From contig NC_090767.1 in the NCBI RefSeq assembly GCF_036898095.1, positions 26,802,001 through 26,866,000 of the forward strand: DNA of 64,000 nt, in the 5' to 3' direction. The position numbers and the translations under genes are program-made. Shown piece after piece: positions 47,951-59,069 of this stretch. Position 1 is the stretch's first letter, and every line of letters begins with the position of its first letter. Below the pieces are notes generated by a model. That model did not search any database. It saw nothing but the letters and a program-made list of their open reading frames with translations, and was not told the DNA's origin. Source of the stretch: Palaemon carinicauda (lineage: Eukaryota; Arthropoda; Malacostraca; Decapoda; Palaemonidae).

Positions 47951-48590
47951 AACCTGGGTTGCAAGCAAACCTTCGTTAGACAGAGGCACTCGCCCACACA
48001 CCATGCTAGCCCTCGTTAGATGGGTGTGCAACAATGCGCATGACTTCTCTGTGAGACTAGTGTCTTTGCTAACACAGGCTGATGCATCATGAAGCAAGGT
48101 ACTTATGCCCTCCTACCAGAGAAGGTATTTGCTCACAAGGAGAAGAATAAGGTTGTGCTGAACTAGAAGAAGGGCAGGTTTTCCCTTGTGAGAGGTCAAA
48201 ACTCAGAGGCCCAGGTCCCAAAGGGCTTGGCCTCAAAAAACTCTATGAGCTTTGTTGTGCCCAACGGTCACGATGTACGCAATAACCCTGAAGTGTTACA
48301 GTGTCATAGCTCACAAGACTCATAGATGACCCCAAAGGGAAATTGCTCGTGAGACTCGTGCCTTGGGGGTACTATGGGAGACGCAAGCAAGCAATAAGCA
48401 TCACCATCTTGTACCCTGGGGTACAACGGCAAGGGGCAGGAGGTGCGAGCAGCCACCTAACCCCATTGCTGTTGAAGATTTATGCCATGCCGTTGGCCTC
48501 TTTGTGTAAGTCAACATATTCTCGACGTAACCTAGACCGGAAAGAGCTGTGACGTAAACGATGCAAAGAAAAGCTGCGAGTTGACTGGAA
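47951..48590. other. Degenerate sequence of unknown origin
   Basis: CG-containing, stop-rich sequence. It may be the 5' part of the gag-bearing retroelement that follows. No motif seen. Confidence 0.35.
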
Positions 48591-48619
48591 CAATCTCTGG
48601 CCACCATCAACATCTCTGC

Positions 48620-49057
48620 TGGCCATCAGGACACTTGGCAGGATGCCCTACACCTGTTGGGTGTTCTTGTTGAGGCAACCTGTCAGCAAAGCCAGAAGGC
48701 AGAGAACTTGGCCATTAGTTGTGTGGGACAGTCATGGCGCAGCTCGGATGCTAACAGGGGTGACATGGCTGCCTCCAAACTTCACCTGCACCCGAGCGAG
48801 TCTAGCCACGTACACCTCCTCGACCTGTCCCGAAGCCTGCATCTGTGGAAGTGGGCCTGTCATCAATGCGCATCCCGGATAGGTCTCCTCAATTCCAGAG
48901 GAGGTACTGTACTTGGTGCGAGAAACCAGGGCACATCGTGAATGAGTGTCGCAGACGGCTCAACCTGTGCTTGCCCTGTGGCTCGGCTAACCACCATGTC
49001 GCGCAGTGTGAGCAACAGGTCACCCGTCCAGAAGTCAGCTATCACCTGCAGCTCTGA
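48620..49057 (+). pseudogene. Retroelement gag relic with two CCHC knuckles
   Basis: The frame from 48845 reads RYCTWCEKPGHIVNECRRRL followed by CLPCGSANHHVAQCEQQ. These are two adjacent C-x2-C-x4-H-x4-C zinc knuckles, the RNA-binding motif of retroviral-type and many non-LTR gag proteins. The preceding helical part (48657-48845: VEATCQQSQKAENLAISCVG) is in a different frame, so at least one frameshift separates it. The stop TGA comes 12 codons after the second knuckle. No RT of this element was found nearby, and the superfamily cannot be decided. Confidence 0.7.
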
Positions 49058-49199
49058 GAAGGAAACCCCTTCCGTCCAGACTCCTTCTAGGTGGAGGGAA
49101 ATACATGTGAATGCTACTCCTGCCCTCAGTGTAAATCCAACAAACATTGATAGAAGGTCGTGGCCTTCTTTGGTTATTGATGGTGTTCCATCCGCAAAG

Positions 49200-50243
49200 A
49201 AGGTACTAAAGATTTAACTGATGCTAGAACCCCCAGGACTTCTGCTACGCCACCTGCGGAAAGAGTAGTAGACATAAGAAGTTTTCTCGTTGCACAGGTC
49301 TCAATAGAGAATATTATTTTGAAAAAGAAAAGCGGGAATTATGGGACTTTGGACTCGCATGGGTAAGCAAGGGAAAATTTAGTTGTGTTAGATGCCTTTT
49401 TAAAATAATGTGGTTGACATGTTGACATTGTTTACTCCATTTTGGCAAACAATGTAGGTGGTATGTTGACATTCTGTTTACTGTAGTCCTTAAGGGCAGA
49501 CAATGTTTGCTTCCTGAGATGTACCGATATGCAAAGCCCATAGACAAGTGTGTCTTTTGTGTTACTTAATTTTCAGTAACTATTATTTTTTTTTTCAAAT
49601 TAGTAAACAAAACTTTTTTCTATCTATCTTTTCTCATTTTGAAATAAAATCAATGGATGGTGCCCAGTGACCCATTCTTTCTTGATTGTTTCCCTTTTGC
49701 GCAGATCTGGGGGCATTCCCCCATATCTTTTATGTAGTGTGAAGTTAGTGTGTGGTCGACACTCTGACACTAAATAGTCTGCGTGCTACTCCCGGCCACA
49801 GTCTGCAAATTACTACATCGCCGTCTAGCTCCAAGAAGCTATGCTCTGAAGAACAAGAGCGAGGCAAGGACGAATCAAGCACACACTTGTGGAAGCACCC
49901 GCGAGGATGCCTTTCCCAGGGATGAGATAGCCGCCTGATACCTCCTAGTGGGGAAGGGTGTCTTTACCATGAACGGGAAGGATGCCCGACACATGGAGGT
50001 GGACCTCCAAGCAGTGCTCTCTGCTTCCCGTCAATGAGCTTAAGCTCCAGTTGAAGGTCGGCATCGAGCGATGCCTGAGAAAAGTACCCTGCGTTAGTTT
50101 CTGGGATAACCCCAAAAGTATCCCCCAAGTGGTAGCTGAAGGGAACCAGTCTGCAACTGCTCTCGTTCTTACGCCAGAGCTGCAGGAAAGAAAGCGAACA
50201 AAAAGCAGAAAGAGCTGCAGCTAAGGGCACGAGAACTCTATCG
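49200..50243. other. Degenerate sequence, no gene recognised
   Basis: 49300-49680 is AT-rich, with ACATGTTGACATTGTTTAC-type blocks repeated inversely (49420-49470). 49800-50230 is GC-balanced with short frames only, probably part of a dead element ending in the DIRS-like terminal repeat near 50810. Confidence 0.35.
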
Positions 50244-50359
50244 GTGCATTACCTCCAGAGCCTCGGAGGGGAACACAGTGGTTAACCCGTGGGGAGACAG
50301 TGTGCATTACCTCCAGAGCCTCGGAGAGGAACACAGTGGTTAACCCGTGGGGAGACTGT
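50244..50359 (+). repeat. 58-bp tandem duplication
   Basis: Two near-identical copies (50244-50301 and 50302-50359), each with TGCATTACCTCCAGAGCCTC. Confidence 0.9.
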
Positions 50360-50654
50360 GTGCGCTGCTACTATGCCTCCAATTGTATTACTCTAGGAAG
50401 CCATTCCTTAAACAGGGAGACCTGAATGCCTGAAGGAAGGCAGGAGTTGCCGCAGGTGGCAAGGAGAGATACTCTCCCGGTGGAGGGCACTGCTGCCTCA
50501 CTAAAAGCTATAGTACTGTATCCACACCTAAGGGAAGTCCAGGGTCAATTGATCAAGCCAAAGGCCAGTTTATTAAGGTTAACAAGAGAGACACGGAACG
50601 TCTACTTTCTACCGAGCCAAAATAAAGTGATGTACACTGTAATATTACCAGTAT

Positions 50655-50815
50655 GGGTGTGACAGGGGTAGCTGGTCTGCCCCACCCTACTGACTAGCAG
50701 TGGGTAGTTCCATCTCGTTACAATTCTTATGGCTAGTTTCAGCTGCTTTTAAAATACATCACTATAAAGAGCAAAAGGGTTTGTATATAGTTGTATATAG
50801 GTCAGGACAAATATG
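50655..50815 (+). repeat. Lone DIRS-type 3' terminal repeat fragment
   Basis: CTGACTAGCAGTGGGTAGTT, then TTATGGCTAGTTTCAGCTGC and GGTTTGTATATAG align with the outer repeats of A, B and D (for example 1040-1145). No coding sequence of the family adjoins it. Confidence 0.6.
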
Positions 50816-52335
50816 AAATAAAGTACAGCACAGTAGTAACTCTGTTTAGGAGTAACTTTGAATACGAGTCTTCAAACTCAACTTGGTTTATGGGAATTGT
50901 TTTGATCTGTGAGAAAAGATTTCAAACCGTATGGGAATGTTATGTGGATAAACAATGAGAAGACTAAAATGAAAGCAGTCAAACGGTGCCCATACACCAT
51001 CCATGCAGTGTTCACGTTCTTCTTACGCCATGTTCATGACGTTTTAAAGTAAGAGCAAAAATAATCGTCTCTAAAAAGGTTCCTTATAAAAATTGAATGA
51101 GAAGAAAAAAGGATAAATCAAATGATTCAGTAAGTGATAGTGAAGGTCATTCTCATCTCCCACCAACCAAAGGTACGGAAGTGTGAGTTAATTTGTCAGC
51201 TATTTTTACTTTTCATTGTGATTTCTAATCTTTTACTTATTTCTGACGATAGGGGTTATAAATTGTCATTAATTTACATTACGAAACCTTTAAATCTGAT
51301 GACATATGTTTATTTATGTGAATTTTCTTTATTTTTTATGGGAAAACTCGTAAACTAAGATACTGCATTGCCTTAAACTGAAGTTTTGTACACAACTCAC
51401 CTCAAGAATTTTTCATCATTCTTGACATTTCCCGAATTGAGTCTATGCAAGATCTTTTTTGTCATTCTTGGTGTTGATACTTAGTTCCCGTAGCCTTCCG
51501 TCTTGATTCAGCCGGGAGAGCTTTTCTCTTCCTTACTGTCAAAGATTCTTACTACGTTCAGCACATAAAAATACATTTGTGCGGTCTCTAGCTTTCGAAA
51601 CATCTGCCAGCAGGATTATCTTTCTGAAATGACCGATTTGATAATGGACAAATCACGTTGCATTACAAACTTACAGTACAGTAATTAAACTGTATACAGT
51701 ATACACTGTATAGAGTTATAAAAGGTTAAACAATTCAAAGACAAGATACACTACATTCCAATGAAAATTAAAAAAACTGTTATTTAAATTCAGAACATTC
51801 AAACTATTTCTATATAGATCACCAATATTAAGAGCCTTAGGTCTAATTTGATTACAAATATTGAATAGTTTAGCATATACAGTTGACTTTACTTTTGGTT
51901 CCAATTGAAGAGGATGTACTAAAACACGCGGCAGAGCAGATGGTGACTCACAAACGTATACAGCTGCGGCAGTATGCTCGTGCAGCCTTAACCAGAGGAA
52001 AAGCTGTTGTTGAGAATTTGCACACGTTGGCATCAAAATTCAGCCGACCTGCATGACCTGAAAGCATAGTTAATGGTATTATTAACTAGATTAATCTCTG
52101 GAGGAAATTAAAACCTGATAAAAATGTCAAAATCTTCAAGATATTTGTGTTTTTTTTAACTATGCAAAACTGAATCCTTTGATAAGAGTATGATTTCAGT
52201 GTAGATGGAACTCGGCTTTAAAGAATTCATAATGGGGTTCATAATGAATGCACTGGCGGGTGGCTGGAGAGCCTGTCCCCTCGCCAGCACACTGCACAGA
52301 CGCTTCCAACCTTCGCCTATGACTTAAGGAGTGGA
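50816..52335. other. AT-rich sequence without recognised features
   Basis: No ORF with family resemblance on either strand; the ORFs at 51134-51358 (+) and 52036-51716 (-) look random. Confidence 0.4.
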
Positions 52336-52337
52336 CT

Positions 52338-52425
52338 CAGGGTTGTATTATTAGGAAAAATACGAATCACTTTAAACATTTCCAATTATTCCTTCACAGA
52401 TACAGATACAAACCTTAGCTCCTTT
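52338..52425 (+). repeat. DIRS ICR-like scrap, inverted
   Basis: GGGTTGTATTATTAGGAAAA through GATACAAACCTTAGCTCC resembles the reverse complement of an internal complementary region: right end and left end of an A/B/D-type element joined head to tail. Divergence is appreciable. Confidence 0.5.
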
Positions 52426-52510
52426 CAAGGGAGAAAGTTCCTATAATCAAGTCGACTTGTATCAAATACCAGGATGTCCAAAGACTTTGACCAAGGGAGA
52501 TGTTTAAGTC

Positions 52511-52852
52511 TTGGCTTTTCTTTTCCATCCAATCAGAATCGGGTATTGGGAGCACCAAGCGTGGTTTGAGATGCTCATTCAAATCCACCGAGACGAGAAA
52601 ATGGGAACACATCACTGCAAGAGTGAGGATACTTGTAAATCGTTTTATAATTTGACTAATTCGAAAATTGTAAGGATTGTGAAGTTTACCGAGAGTAATG
52701 ATTTTACAGCTTATTTGTATAAGATAGGACTCCAGGTGGATTATTCTGGTGTTTATTCAGAGTATTGTTTTGGTGAAATGCGTTATAACTACGATGGAAA
52801 ATCAACGAACAACGGCAAATCCACGTTTTATGGCGTTGTTATAATACAGTAG
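52511..52852 (+). CDS. Unrecognised ORF, possible exon
   Basis: 113 codons, open to TAG. The part after residue 30 has balanced amino-acid composition, not that of low-complexity noise (SFYNLTNSKIVRIVKFTESN, YSGVYSEYCFGEMRYNYDGK). A splice acceptor-like CCAATCAG at 52540-52547 would start an exon there. I know no family for it and there is no neighbour to suggest a role. It may be a chance ORF. Confidence 0.25.
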   Translation: MAFLFHPIRIGYWEHQAWFEMLIQIHRDEKMGTHHCKSEDTCKSFYNLTNSKIVRIVKFTESNDFTAYLYKIGLQVDYSGVYSEYCFGEMRYNYDGKSTNNGKSTFYGVVIIQ

Positions 52853-53529
52853 CTCGTGCCACGATTCCAGGAATTGTTGCCCGTCCCAACACCATAAACA
52901 CCCCATTCTTTCTCCTTCTTCGCTAATTGCCGGGCCATCTCACCCACAACAAAAAGGAAGTTGACCAACAGGAAGAAGATCATACATGAAGATTTCGACT
53001 TCAATGACTCTGAGTAATGTGAGTACAGTATATACATCTATATTTATGTTAATGTAGTTCATTGGGACAAATGTAAATTTACTTTTTAAGTGTGAAATGG
53101 ATTTCCTTTTACAAAATATGATTGTGTTACCTTGCCAAGAGTCAAATGGGTTGCAAATCAAACACAGGGTAGGCTAAGAATACGGCAGTCTAGCCGTTAG
53201 GTAAGGACACGGCTTGTAGGTTAGGTTAATTAGGGATGTTTAGGTCAGGTGGTGTTCTTGAGTAGAGGTTTTGCAGAACAACGGACAGGGGTTTTTGTAA
53301 TGCGACGGCGATGTCTTACGAATCACTAGGAAAAAAGAAGGAAATTTCAATTTCATCATCATTATCATTATTAAAGGAGGAAATTAACCAGCCTCATGAA
53401 TCAAGCTGGTCTCTTCAGAACTGGTCAAATGGCAGTTTGGGGAGGTAACGTATGCATAATGTGGGGACAGAGAACGGTGAATGGATATATATTTACCAAG
53501 TTTACGAAAGAGTTGAAAATAAGCATAGG

Positions 53530-53705
53530 GCACGGCCATCATCATACATAGAGGTGGCCGCTATTATAAATAGAGATGGCCGCTATCATATAAACAGGTG
53601 ACTGCTACCATACATACAGGTGGCCGCTTTCATACATACAGGTATCCACTATCATAGATTCAAGTGGCCGTTATTATAAATACAGGTATCTGCTATCATA
53701 CAAAT
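53530..53705 (+). repeat. 22-bp tandem repeat, about 8 copies
   Basis: TGGCCGCTATCATACATACAG-type units; GGCCGCT occurs at 53556, 53578 and 53622, with variants at 53600, 53643, 53666 and 53687. Confidence 0.85.
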
Positions 53706-54094
53706 GATCAAAAGATATTACGTAAAAACAACTAATTTACGAAATAACCTTTTGAAGGAATTCGTCTTCATACGATAGACAAGTGTCTACTCTAAGCCTT
53801 ATGGCAGTTGCCATAAATGTTTGCCGTGACACGGCTAAATACTAAGTACAATTGCTAAACTATTAGTTTAGGTAGTCCGTACCATTATGAAATATTTGTG
53901 TTCAACGTGGATAAAATAGAGCTGATATATATTAAAAAAAATAACTTAATCGTGGTTTCCTAGACTTCTAACTTCTCAAGACTGCGGCAATTTGCGGGCA
54001 CTCTTCTTCTTCTTCTTCTTTCTTAATGTATTAGCACACGTCACCTATCAGGCAACCATAGTGCTATCCCTCTCATATTTTACTTTGTAACAAA

Positions 54095-54508
54095 TCATAG
54101 AGTTTTGAGGAGGCCCGAGGACTTCAGGAAGACTGCTAGATGACGGTAGATCTTCTTCAATACATGTGGAGTTCCAGAGTCAGCCCCCAGGATCCTATCT
54201 AGCTGAAAAGGGACACCAATCCGAAACAGAGAATGTCTCAGAAACACTCTGGATGTAAAATATCGAGGGCAGTGTAGTATAATGTGCCCTACATCCTCTA
54301 CTTCACCACAAGAGCAAAAAGGTGAATCCTCAAGGGAAAGGCGATGTAGATGGGCTTTCAGTCTTAAGTGTCCAACACAAAGTCGAAGAATTGCAGAGTT
54401 TAGCTTCCTTGATGCCAATGACGTTGTTAGAGCTGTCAACAAATTGGAGCCTTTGTAAGGTGACGGCCAAATCCCGTAGAAAACGGGAATATTCTGAACT
54501 ATGGCCAT
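54095..54508 (-). pseudogene. C-terminal CCHC-like domain of non-LTR element
   Basis: Open frame with LCVGHLRLKAHLHRLSLEDS and CSCGEVEDVGHIILHCPRYF. This C-x-C-x8-H-x4-C arrangement is the zinc-binding motif found after RNase H in I, R1 and Jockey group elements. It ends at TAG 54095. The C-rich insertion at 54535-54745 lies between it and RNase H. Confidence 0.78.
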
Positions 54509-54527
54509 CGTTCTAAAAAAGATTTTG

Positions 54528-54745
54528 GCGGGAGAAGCTAACTTAAAAAACCCACCTAACCTATGCTAAAAGCCGTGTCCTTACCCAGGGGGGCTTCCCC
54601 CCCGGTCCCCCCCCCCCCCCTTACACAAGTTTCCTTACCTACGAGTACGACGGGAGAAGCTAACTTAAAAAACCCACCTAACCTATGCTAAAAGCCGTGT
54701 CCTTACCCAGGGGGGCTGCGCCTCCCCGGACCCCCCCCCCCTTAC
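54528..54745. repeat. Duplicated ~120-bp C-rich segment
   Basis: GGGAGAAGCTAACTTAAAAA ... AAAAGCCGTGTCCTTACCCA occurs at 54530 and 54651, each followed by long C runs (54600-54618 and 54729-54738). An inverse relative (GGTAAGGACACGGCTTGTAG) is at 53201-53220. Confidence 0.8.
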
Positions 54746-54834
54746 ACAACATATTTAAGATCCGTAGACCATTTCCAAACGTTTTTATTCTATACAAGAT
54801 AACAGTCGGAGCGATAATAAGCAAATGAGGACGC

Positions 54835-55394
54835 TTAGCCGTAGCGCTTCAAACTACCCAACAAATTTGATCTTCTATATGGGCCAAGCTGAGAGAATTG
54901 AAGTTCCGCCTCTCTATCCAATCTCCACTTCTCCCATACAGCCCTACGATAAGCTGTGATATGTTCTGAAACTGGAATATGTACAGGATTCACTATGTTA
55001 ACAAATGAATGAACCCCTTTTGCAATGGAGTCCACAAGTTCATTTCCCTTGTCACCACTATGACTTGGAACCCACTGAAGTTTCACTACAATATTTTTCT
55101 CTTTCAATGACTTTAGATTGCAACAAATAGGATCCACCAACGATCGAAAACCAACTGCATAACAACGAATTAAATCTAAAGAAACCTTTGATCCATAAAA
55201 ATAACAACTTTCGAATGATAAAGAAACTCTAAAACAAACCTCAAAGCCTTCATAAGACCAAAAAGTTCAGCCGTAACTATGTCTAAAGATGAGATATTCC
55301 AAAAGCAGCATGAAATTCCAGTGAAGGAAGATTGGGATTCAGATAATGAACCATCTGTATATATGTGCACATATCCTTTATAGTCCTCATCACA
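54835..55394 (-). pseudogene. RNase H domain of non-LTR element
   Basis: YVHIYTDGSLSESQSSFTGI supplies the first Asp, TAELFGLMKALRFVLEFLY the Glu, VVIFMD the second Asp (55394-55185). After a frameshift near 55180, VVKLQWVPSHSGDKGNELVD gives the WVPSH and GNE.VD signature with the last Asp (55085-55025). All catalytic positions are visible, but in two frames. Confidence 0.8.
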
Positions 55395-55689
55395 CAGTTT
55401 GTTGAAATACAGACATCTCGTACAAACTTGGTAAAAAATCAAAACCTTCGTAAACAAACTTTTGTAAACAAACAAATGGCTCCCAAATGTATAATCAGAG
55501 TTTCGAGCTATTTCATTGTGTAATATATTGAGGGCATTAAAGCACAAATAATACAAATTTTGATACAAAATCAAGTCAAATAAACCCTAAAAATGAAAAA
55601 AAATATATTAATTTTCTTCGCACTTCGAAAAAAAAGGAAATAAAATGTTTTAAACAAATGGCTCCCCGACAACTTAATCAAAGAAGTGG

Positions 55690-55995
55690 CGAACATAACT
55701 TTGGTGCCACTAATGAAATTTTATCAAAATTGAGCCAAAATGTAGAAAATAATTACCAGTTTTTTCGTAACTTGAGAATTTAAATTCCGATACAAATTTA
55801 TTTCATTGACGTTGAAAAATAAATTACGGTTGGATAATGTCTAGAACTTGTACCATTAATGAAAATATTATTAAAATTGAGGCAAAAGTATCACAAATCT
55901 TAGAAAAAAGTATCAAAATACTTTTTCGTAATTTAGGAATTTAAATTCCGATACAAATGTATCTATTTAACGTTGAAAAATCAATTATTATTGTA
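55690..55995. repeat. 161-bp diverged tandem pair
   Basis: TTTTTCGTAA and AATTTAAATTCCGATACAAA recur at 55761 and 55922 with the same flanks (GTTGAAAAATAAATTA / GTTGAAAAATCAATTA). Confidence 0.75.
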
Positions 55996-56570
55996 GTGAA
56001 TAGAGTAGCGTAATGCCTCTCTCCAATATGGCATCTCCATACTAGCTGACAGTCGGCCAGTTCAGTCAGCTAGTATATCATTGGCGCAAAAAAGGGTGAT
56101 TTTGACAATTGTTTCAATAAAGACGGATAATTAGCATAAATAAATAAGATTAAAATAATAATGATTACATAAAAAGATGGGTTTGATTCGATTAATTTCC
56201 AGACACGTTTCTTATTGAGAATTCCTCTAAACACTCTATATACGAGAAACATATTTTAGGTCCCGTAGGAGTCACAATGTTTCCACATGTGATAGGACCA
56301 AGAAAACAGCTCAAAACAGTCAGTTATTAATGCAGCGTGGTTAAAATACTAAATCTAAAGAACATTCTAGTTTTAAAACATTAAAATCTCACAGTTAGGG
56401 CAAACTGTTTAAGAGGCCATTGACAGTAGACTGCAGGAGGGAGACTTCTTGTCATTATTATATACATGTCAATATTTTCTATGGTTCGGGAAAACTATTA
56501 TTGGCAGAGTAATACGTCAAAATTAGCCAACTTCTGGGCAGTGTTACGTGACCTACCGTATCCTGCAGCC

Positions 56571-56945
56571 CTATGAAATTATCCCTAAGTTCATCATATT
56601 GTTCCTAAGTTTCTTGTTTTCTGCCTTCAAGTTTTTGAAACCCCCCCCCCCCCCCCATCTACTACAAAACCATCGGGCATGTTTAGATTCGCTAATTCTC
56701 TTAAATTCACTTCTGTCTAGTTGGCCACAGCCTGTGTGGAACCATACACCACACAAATCACATTCTATCGCTTCTTGGTTCGATCTTACCCCTTTTTTGC
56801 ACCATCCGCAGTCGTTTGGACCAGCCATGCTTTCTTCTTGTTCAGAGTCACTTGAATATTCTTCCTCTCCTTTTCCCCCTTTCACTTCCTTCCTTCTCAC
56901 ACTCACACCCACTGCACCTTTCACTGCTTCTCTCTTAGACACCAT
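56571..56945 (-). pseudogene. PHD-finger ORF1 of a non-LTR retrotransposon, damaged
   Basis: 124 codons beginning MVSKREAVKG. The PHD finger spans residues 46-97: C46-x2-C49, C62-x2-C65, H70-x2-C73 and C94, with AIECDLCGVWFHTGCGQLDR as its core. The eighth ligand, expected at position 97, is Trp. It is encoded at the edge of a G homopolymer (C-run 56641-56656 on +) that adds a poly-Gly stretch. KAENKKLRNN then starts what should be a coiled coil before the frame stops. PHD plus coiled coil is the known ORF1 layout of several CR1/L2-like elements. No partner RT is adjacent. Confidence 0.7.
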
Positions 56946-57055
56946 GATTAATATCTTTTGAGCTTGGTTATGTTATGTTATTCTAGCGGCTTTATAATTA
57001 TCAGAACACACAATCACTTACGAACAACTGTCACAAGATTTCTCGTCTATGAAAT

Positions 57056-57266
57056 GTTCGATTTGTCTTGATGTCGGCGACTTCGTTTGTAATAAATCTA
57101 ATGGTTGTTATAATAAGTAAAATACTATAAAATGTTATAAAACCTAACTTTACATAACAAACTTAAGGCTTTTAGTGTAGGCCTATGAGTGCTTTTAATA
57201 AGCCTAAAAAGTGCAATTTGACAACTGTGTATGCGAAGTCGAAGTTATATAATTAGACATTCGAAC
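57056..57266. mobile_element. Palindromic MITE-like repeat 1
   Basis: Ends are imperfect inverse copies (GTTCG...GGCGACTTCG against CGAAGTCGAAG...CATTCGAAC). About 210 bp, AT-rich loop, no ORF. Relatives at 58542-58737, 58785-58979 and 59649-59853. Confidence 0.6.
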
Positions 57267-57547
57267 ACAAAAATGAAATATTTCACTAATATTGTAAATA
57301 AAGAATTTAATTCGTAAAACTAGACCTACGCCATTGCTTATATGTAAATTTTCTCTAATATTTGAACAAAATGTACATAAATTTGTAATATTTCTCTTGA
57401 CCTGAGAAAATAATTATGTATCTGACAGTTAGTAAACTGTAGTTGGTCGCAGCCAAGGCCAGATGAGACATGTAGGTGTGGCAGCCTCATCCCTGTTCTG
57501 TGTCTAAGATTATTATACATTTGGCAACAAGTTTCGATGAGGACGAG

Positions 57548-57645
57548 CTGTGATTGGCTGAATTGAAATGGAGGTCTGTGATTGGTTGATTCGAAATGGA
57601 TGGAGGGTATAAATAGGAGGAGCCAACCAGTTGGCACTCAGTAGA
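57548..57645 (+). promoter_or_regulatory. TATA/Inr core promoter with two inverted CCAAT boxes
   Basis: TATAAATAG at 57608-57616 lies 32 bp (T to A) before an arthropod-type initiator CACTCAGT whose A is at 57640. Two GATTGG boxes (57552 and 57580, 28 bp apart within a duplicated segment) lie upstream at -61 and -88. Spacing and order are those of a polymerase II core promoter. The transcript would run into the G-rich minisatellite. The gene it would serve is not visible; it could belong to a transposon. Confidence 0.55.
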
Positions 57646-58140
57646 GGGGGAGGGGAGGGTGGGGTAACAAGGGGATGGGAAAAGGGATAGGGGCTTTGGG
57701 GGAGGGATGGGACAGGGTGGGAGGGTTGGGGGTGGGAATGGGTTGGGGGTCAGGGTAGGGTGGGAATGGGTTGGGGGATAGGGTAGGGTGGGAATGGGTT
57801 GGGGGGTAGGGTAGAGTGGGAATTGGTTTGGTTGGGGGTTAGGGTAGTGTGGGAATGGGTTGGGGGATAGGGTAGGGTGGGAATGGGATGAGGGCTAGGG
57901 TGGGGGAGGGTTGGGGGTTAGGGTAGGGTGGGGGGGGGTTGGGTTGGACTGGGAGAGGGATGAGGGCTAGGGTGGGATTAGGTTAGGCTGGGGGAGGGTT
58001 GGGGATAGGCTAGGGTGGGGATGGGTTGGGCTGGAAGAGGGTTGGGGGTAAGGCTAGGGTGTGAATGGGTTGGGCTAGCGGAGGGTTGGGGGCTGGGGTA
58101 GGGTGGGCAAGGTCTTGGGGCTTGGGTAGGGTTAAAGTGG
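57645..58140 (+). repeat. G-run-rich minisatellite
   Basis: Loose 28-30 bp units such as GGGTAGGGTGGGAATGGGTT. Nearly every unit has four or more G3+ runs on the + strand and almost no C. A Pro/Thr-rich ORF on the minus strand is a by-product. Confidence 0.9.
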
Positions 58141-58199
58141 GTGGGGCTAATGTACAATTGGGTAGTAGTGTGTGGTTGTGGGTATGTGTTGGGGTTCTG

Positions 58200-58325
58200 A
58201 GGTTAGGAATATGACCAACGGCCCAGGGAAGACCAGGCAATGGCTGCTGATGAGTCAGCAGGTAAACCAACAGGCTCCACCACACACCATATCTTTACCT
58301 CACATAGATGGTGAGGTTGCAAACA
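58200..58325 (+). mobile_element. Dispersed repeat (CAGCAGGTA family), copy 1
   Basis: GCTGCTGATGAGTCAGCAGG ... ACACACCATATCTTTACCTC matches 60635-60720 (GACTCAGCAGGTAGACC ... CACCCCATCTTTAGCTCACA). Non-coding and diverged. Confidence 0.6.
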
Positions 58326-58541
58326 CTACAAGAAACATCTAAGCAAAGAAATTAATTATTAATGTCACTTAAGACCTAACTAAAAGTTTATCATTTAGTT
58401 TATAATAAAACATAATAAACTCCATTGGGAACTTCATTTATGATTTGACAAATCTCGTTCTTTTGTTTTAGATTGATCTCGGCCTTAAAATAAGGGGTGA
58501 GGGGGAGGGACACATTGTTGCAACCATTTCTCAAGTATTTG

Positions 58542-58737
58542 CGTTCGTATGTGTTCAAGTTTGACTTCATTTGGATAAGTATTTATAATACCAGTTGTTC
58601 CCGGTACATATATGCTTAAACTCAACAAAAACACCTTATTTATAATCATTAAGAATTACCAGACTCACTTAACTTTACAATTGTTTCATATAAATTTAAC
58701 AAATGAAGACGAAGTCAAATCACTTCGAGCATTCGTT
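58542..58737. mobile_element. Palindromic MITE-like repeat 2
   Basis: GTTCGTATGTGTTCAAGTTTGACTTC at the left mirrors GAAGTCAAATCACTTCGAGC at the right. Tandem with repeat 3 (period about 242). Confidence 0.6.
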
Positions 58738-58784
58738 CAAGTTACGATTTGACACAAGTGTAGCAACAATAGTGTTCTATTTGC

Positions 58785-58979
58785 GTTCGTATGTCCTCAA
58801 TTTTGACTTCAATTATAATAAGTAATTCCACACATATCATTTGCGGTAAAACTATGATTGAATTCATTAAAAGAACTCCATAATTCTATTTAATCATTAC
58901 AAGCCTTAATTTGTGTTGAATTTGTAATAAATAAATATTATATATAAAGATGAAGTCAAATCCCTTTGAATGTTCGAAC
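58785..58979. mobile_element. Palindromic MITE-like repeat 3
   Basis: GTTCGTATGTCCTCAATTTT at the left and AAATCCCTTTGAATGTTCGA at the right. AT-rich centre without ORF. Confidence 0.6.
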
Positions 58980-59069
58980 CCAACTGCCTTCAATTACAGA
59001 CGAGAGAAATCTTCATCTTAATTTCATCATCATTAGTTTTACAACTTTAAAGGAAAATATCATTAGGAA

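Larger units (their letters stand above)
54000..55580 (-). mobile_element. Non-LTR retrotransposon, 3' part with RNase H
   Basis: Minus strand. RNase H (55370-54930), C-terminal CCHC-like domain (54508-54095), 3' UTR and an (AAG)n tail (54022-54003). RT and ORF1 are not present upstream within 1 kb, so the copy is 5' truncated, the usual result of target-primed reverse transcription. It is interrupted by the duplicated C-rich segment at 54535-54745. RNase H plus a terminal CCHC domain points to the I/R1/Jockey side of the non-LTR tree. Confidence 0.75.

Noticed and set aside
58010..58285. Proline/threonine-rich minus-strand ORF
   Set aside because: Complement of the G-rich minisatellite.
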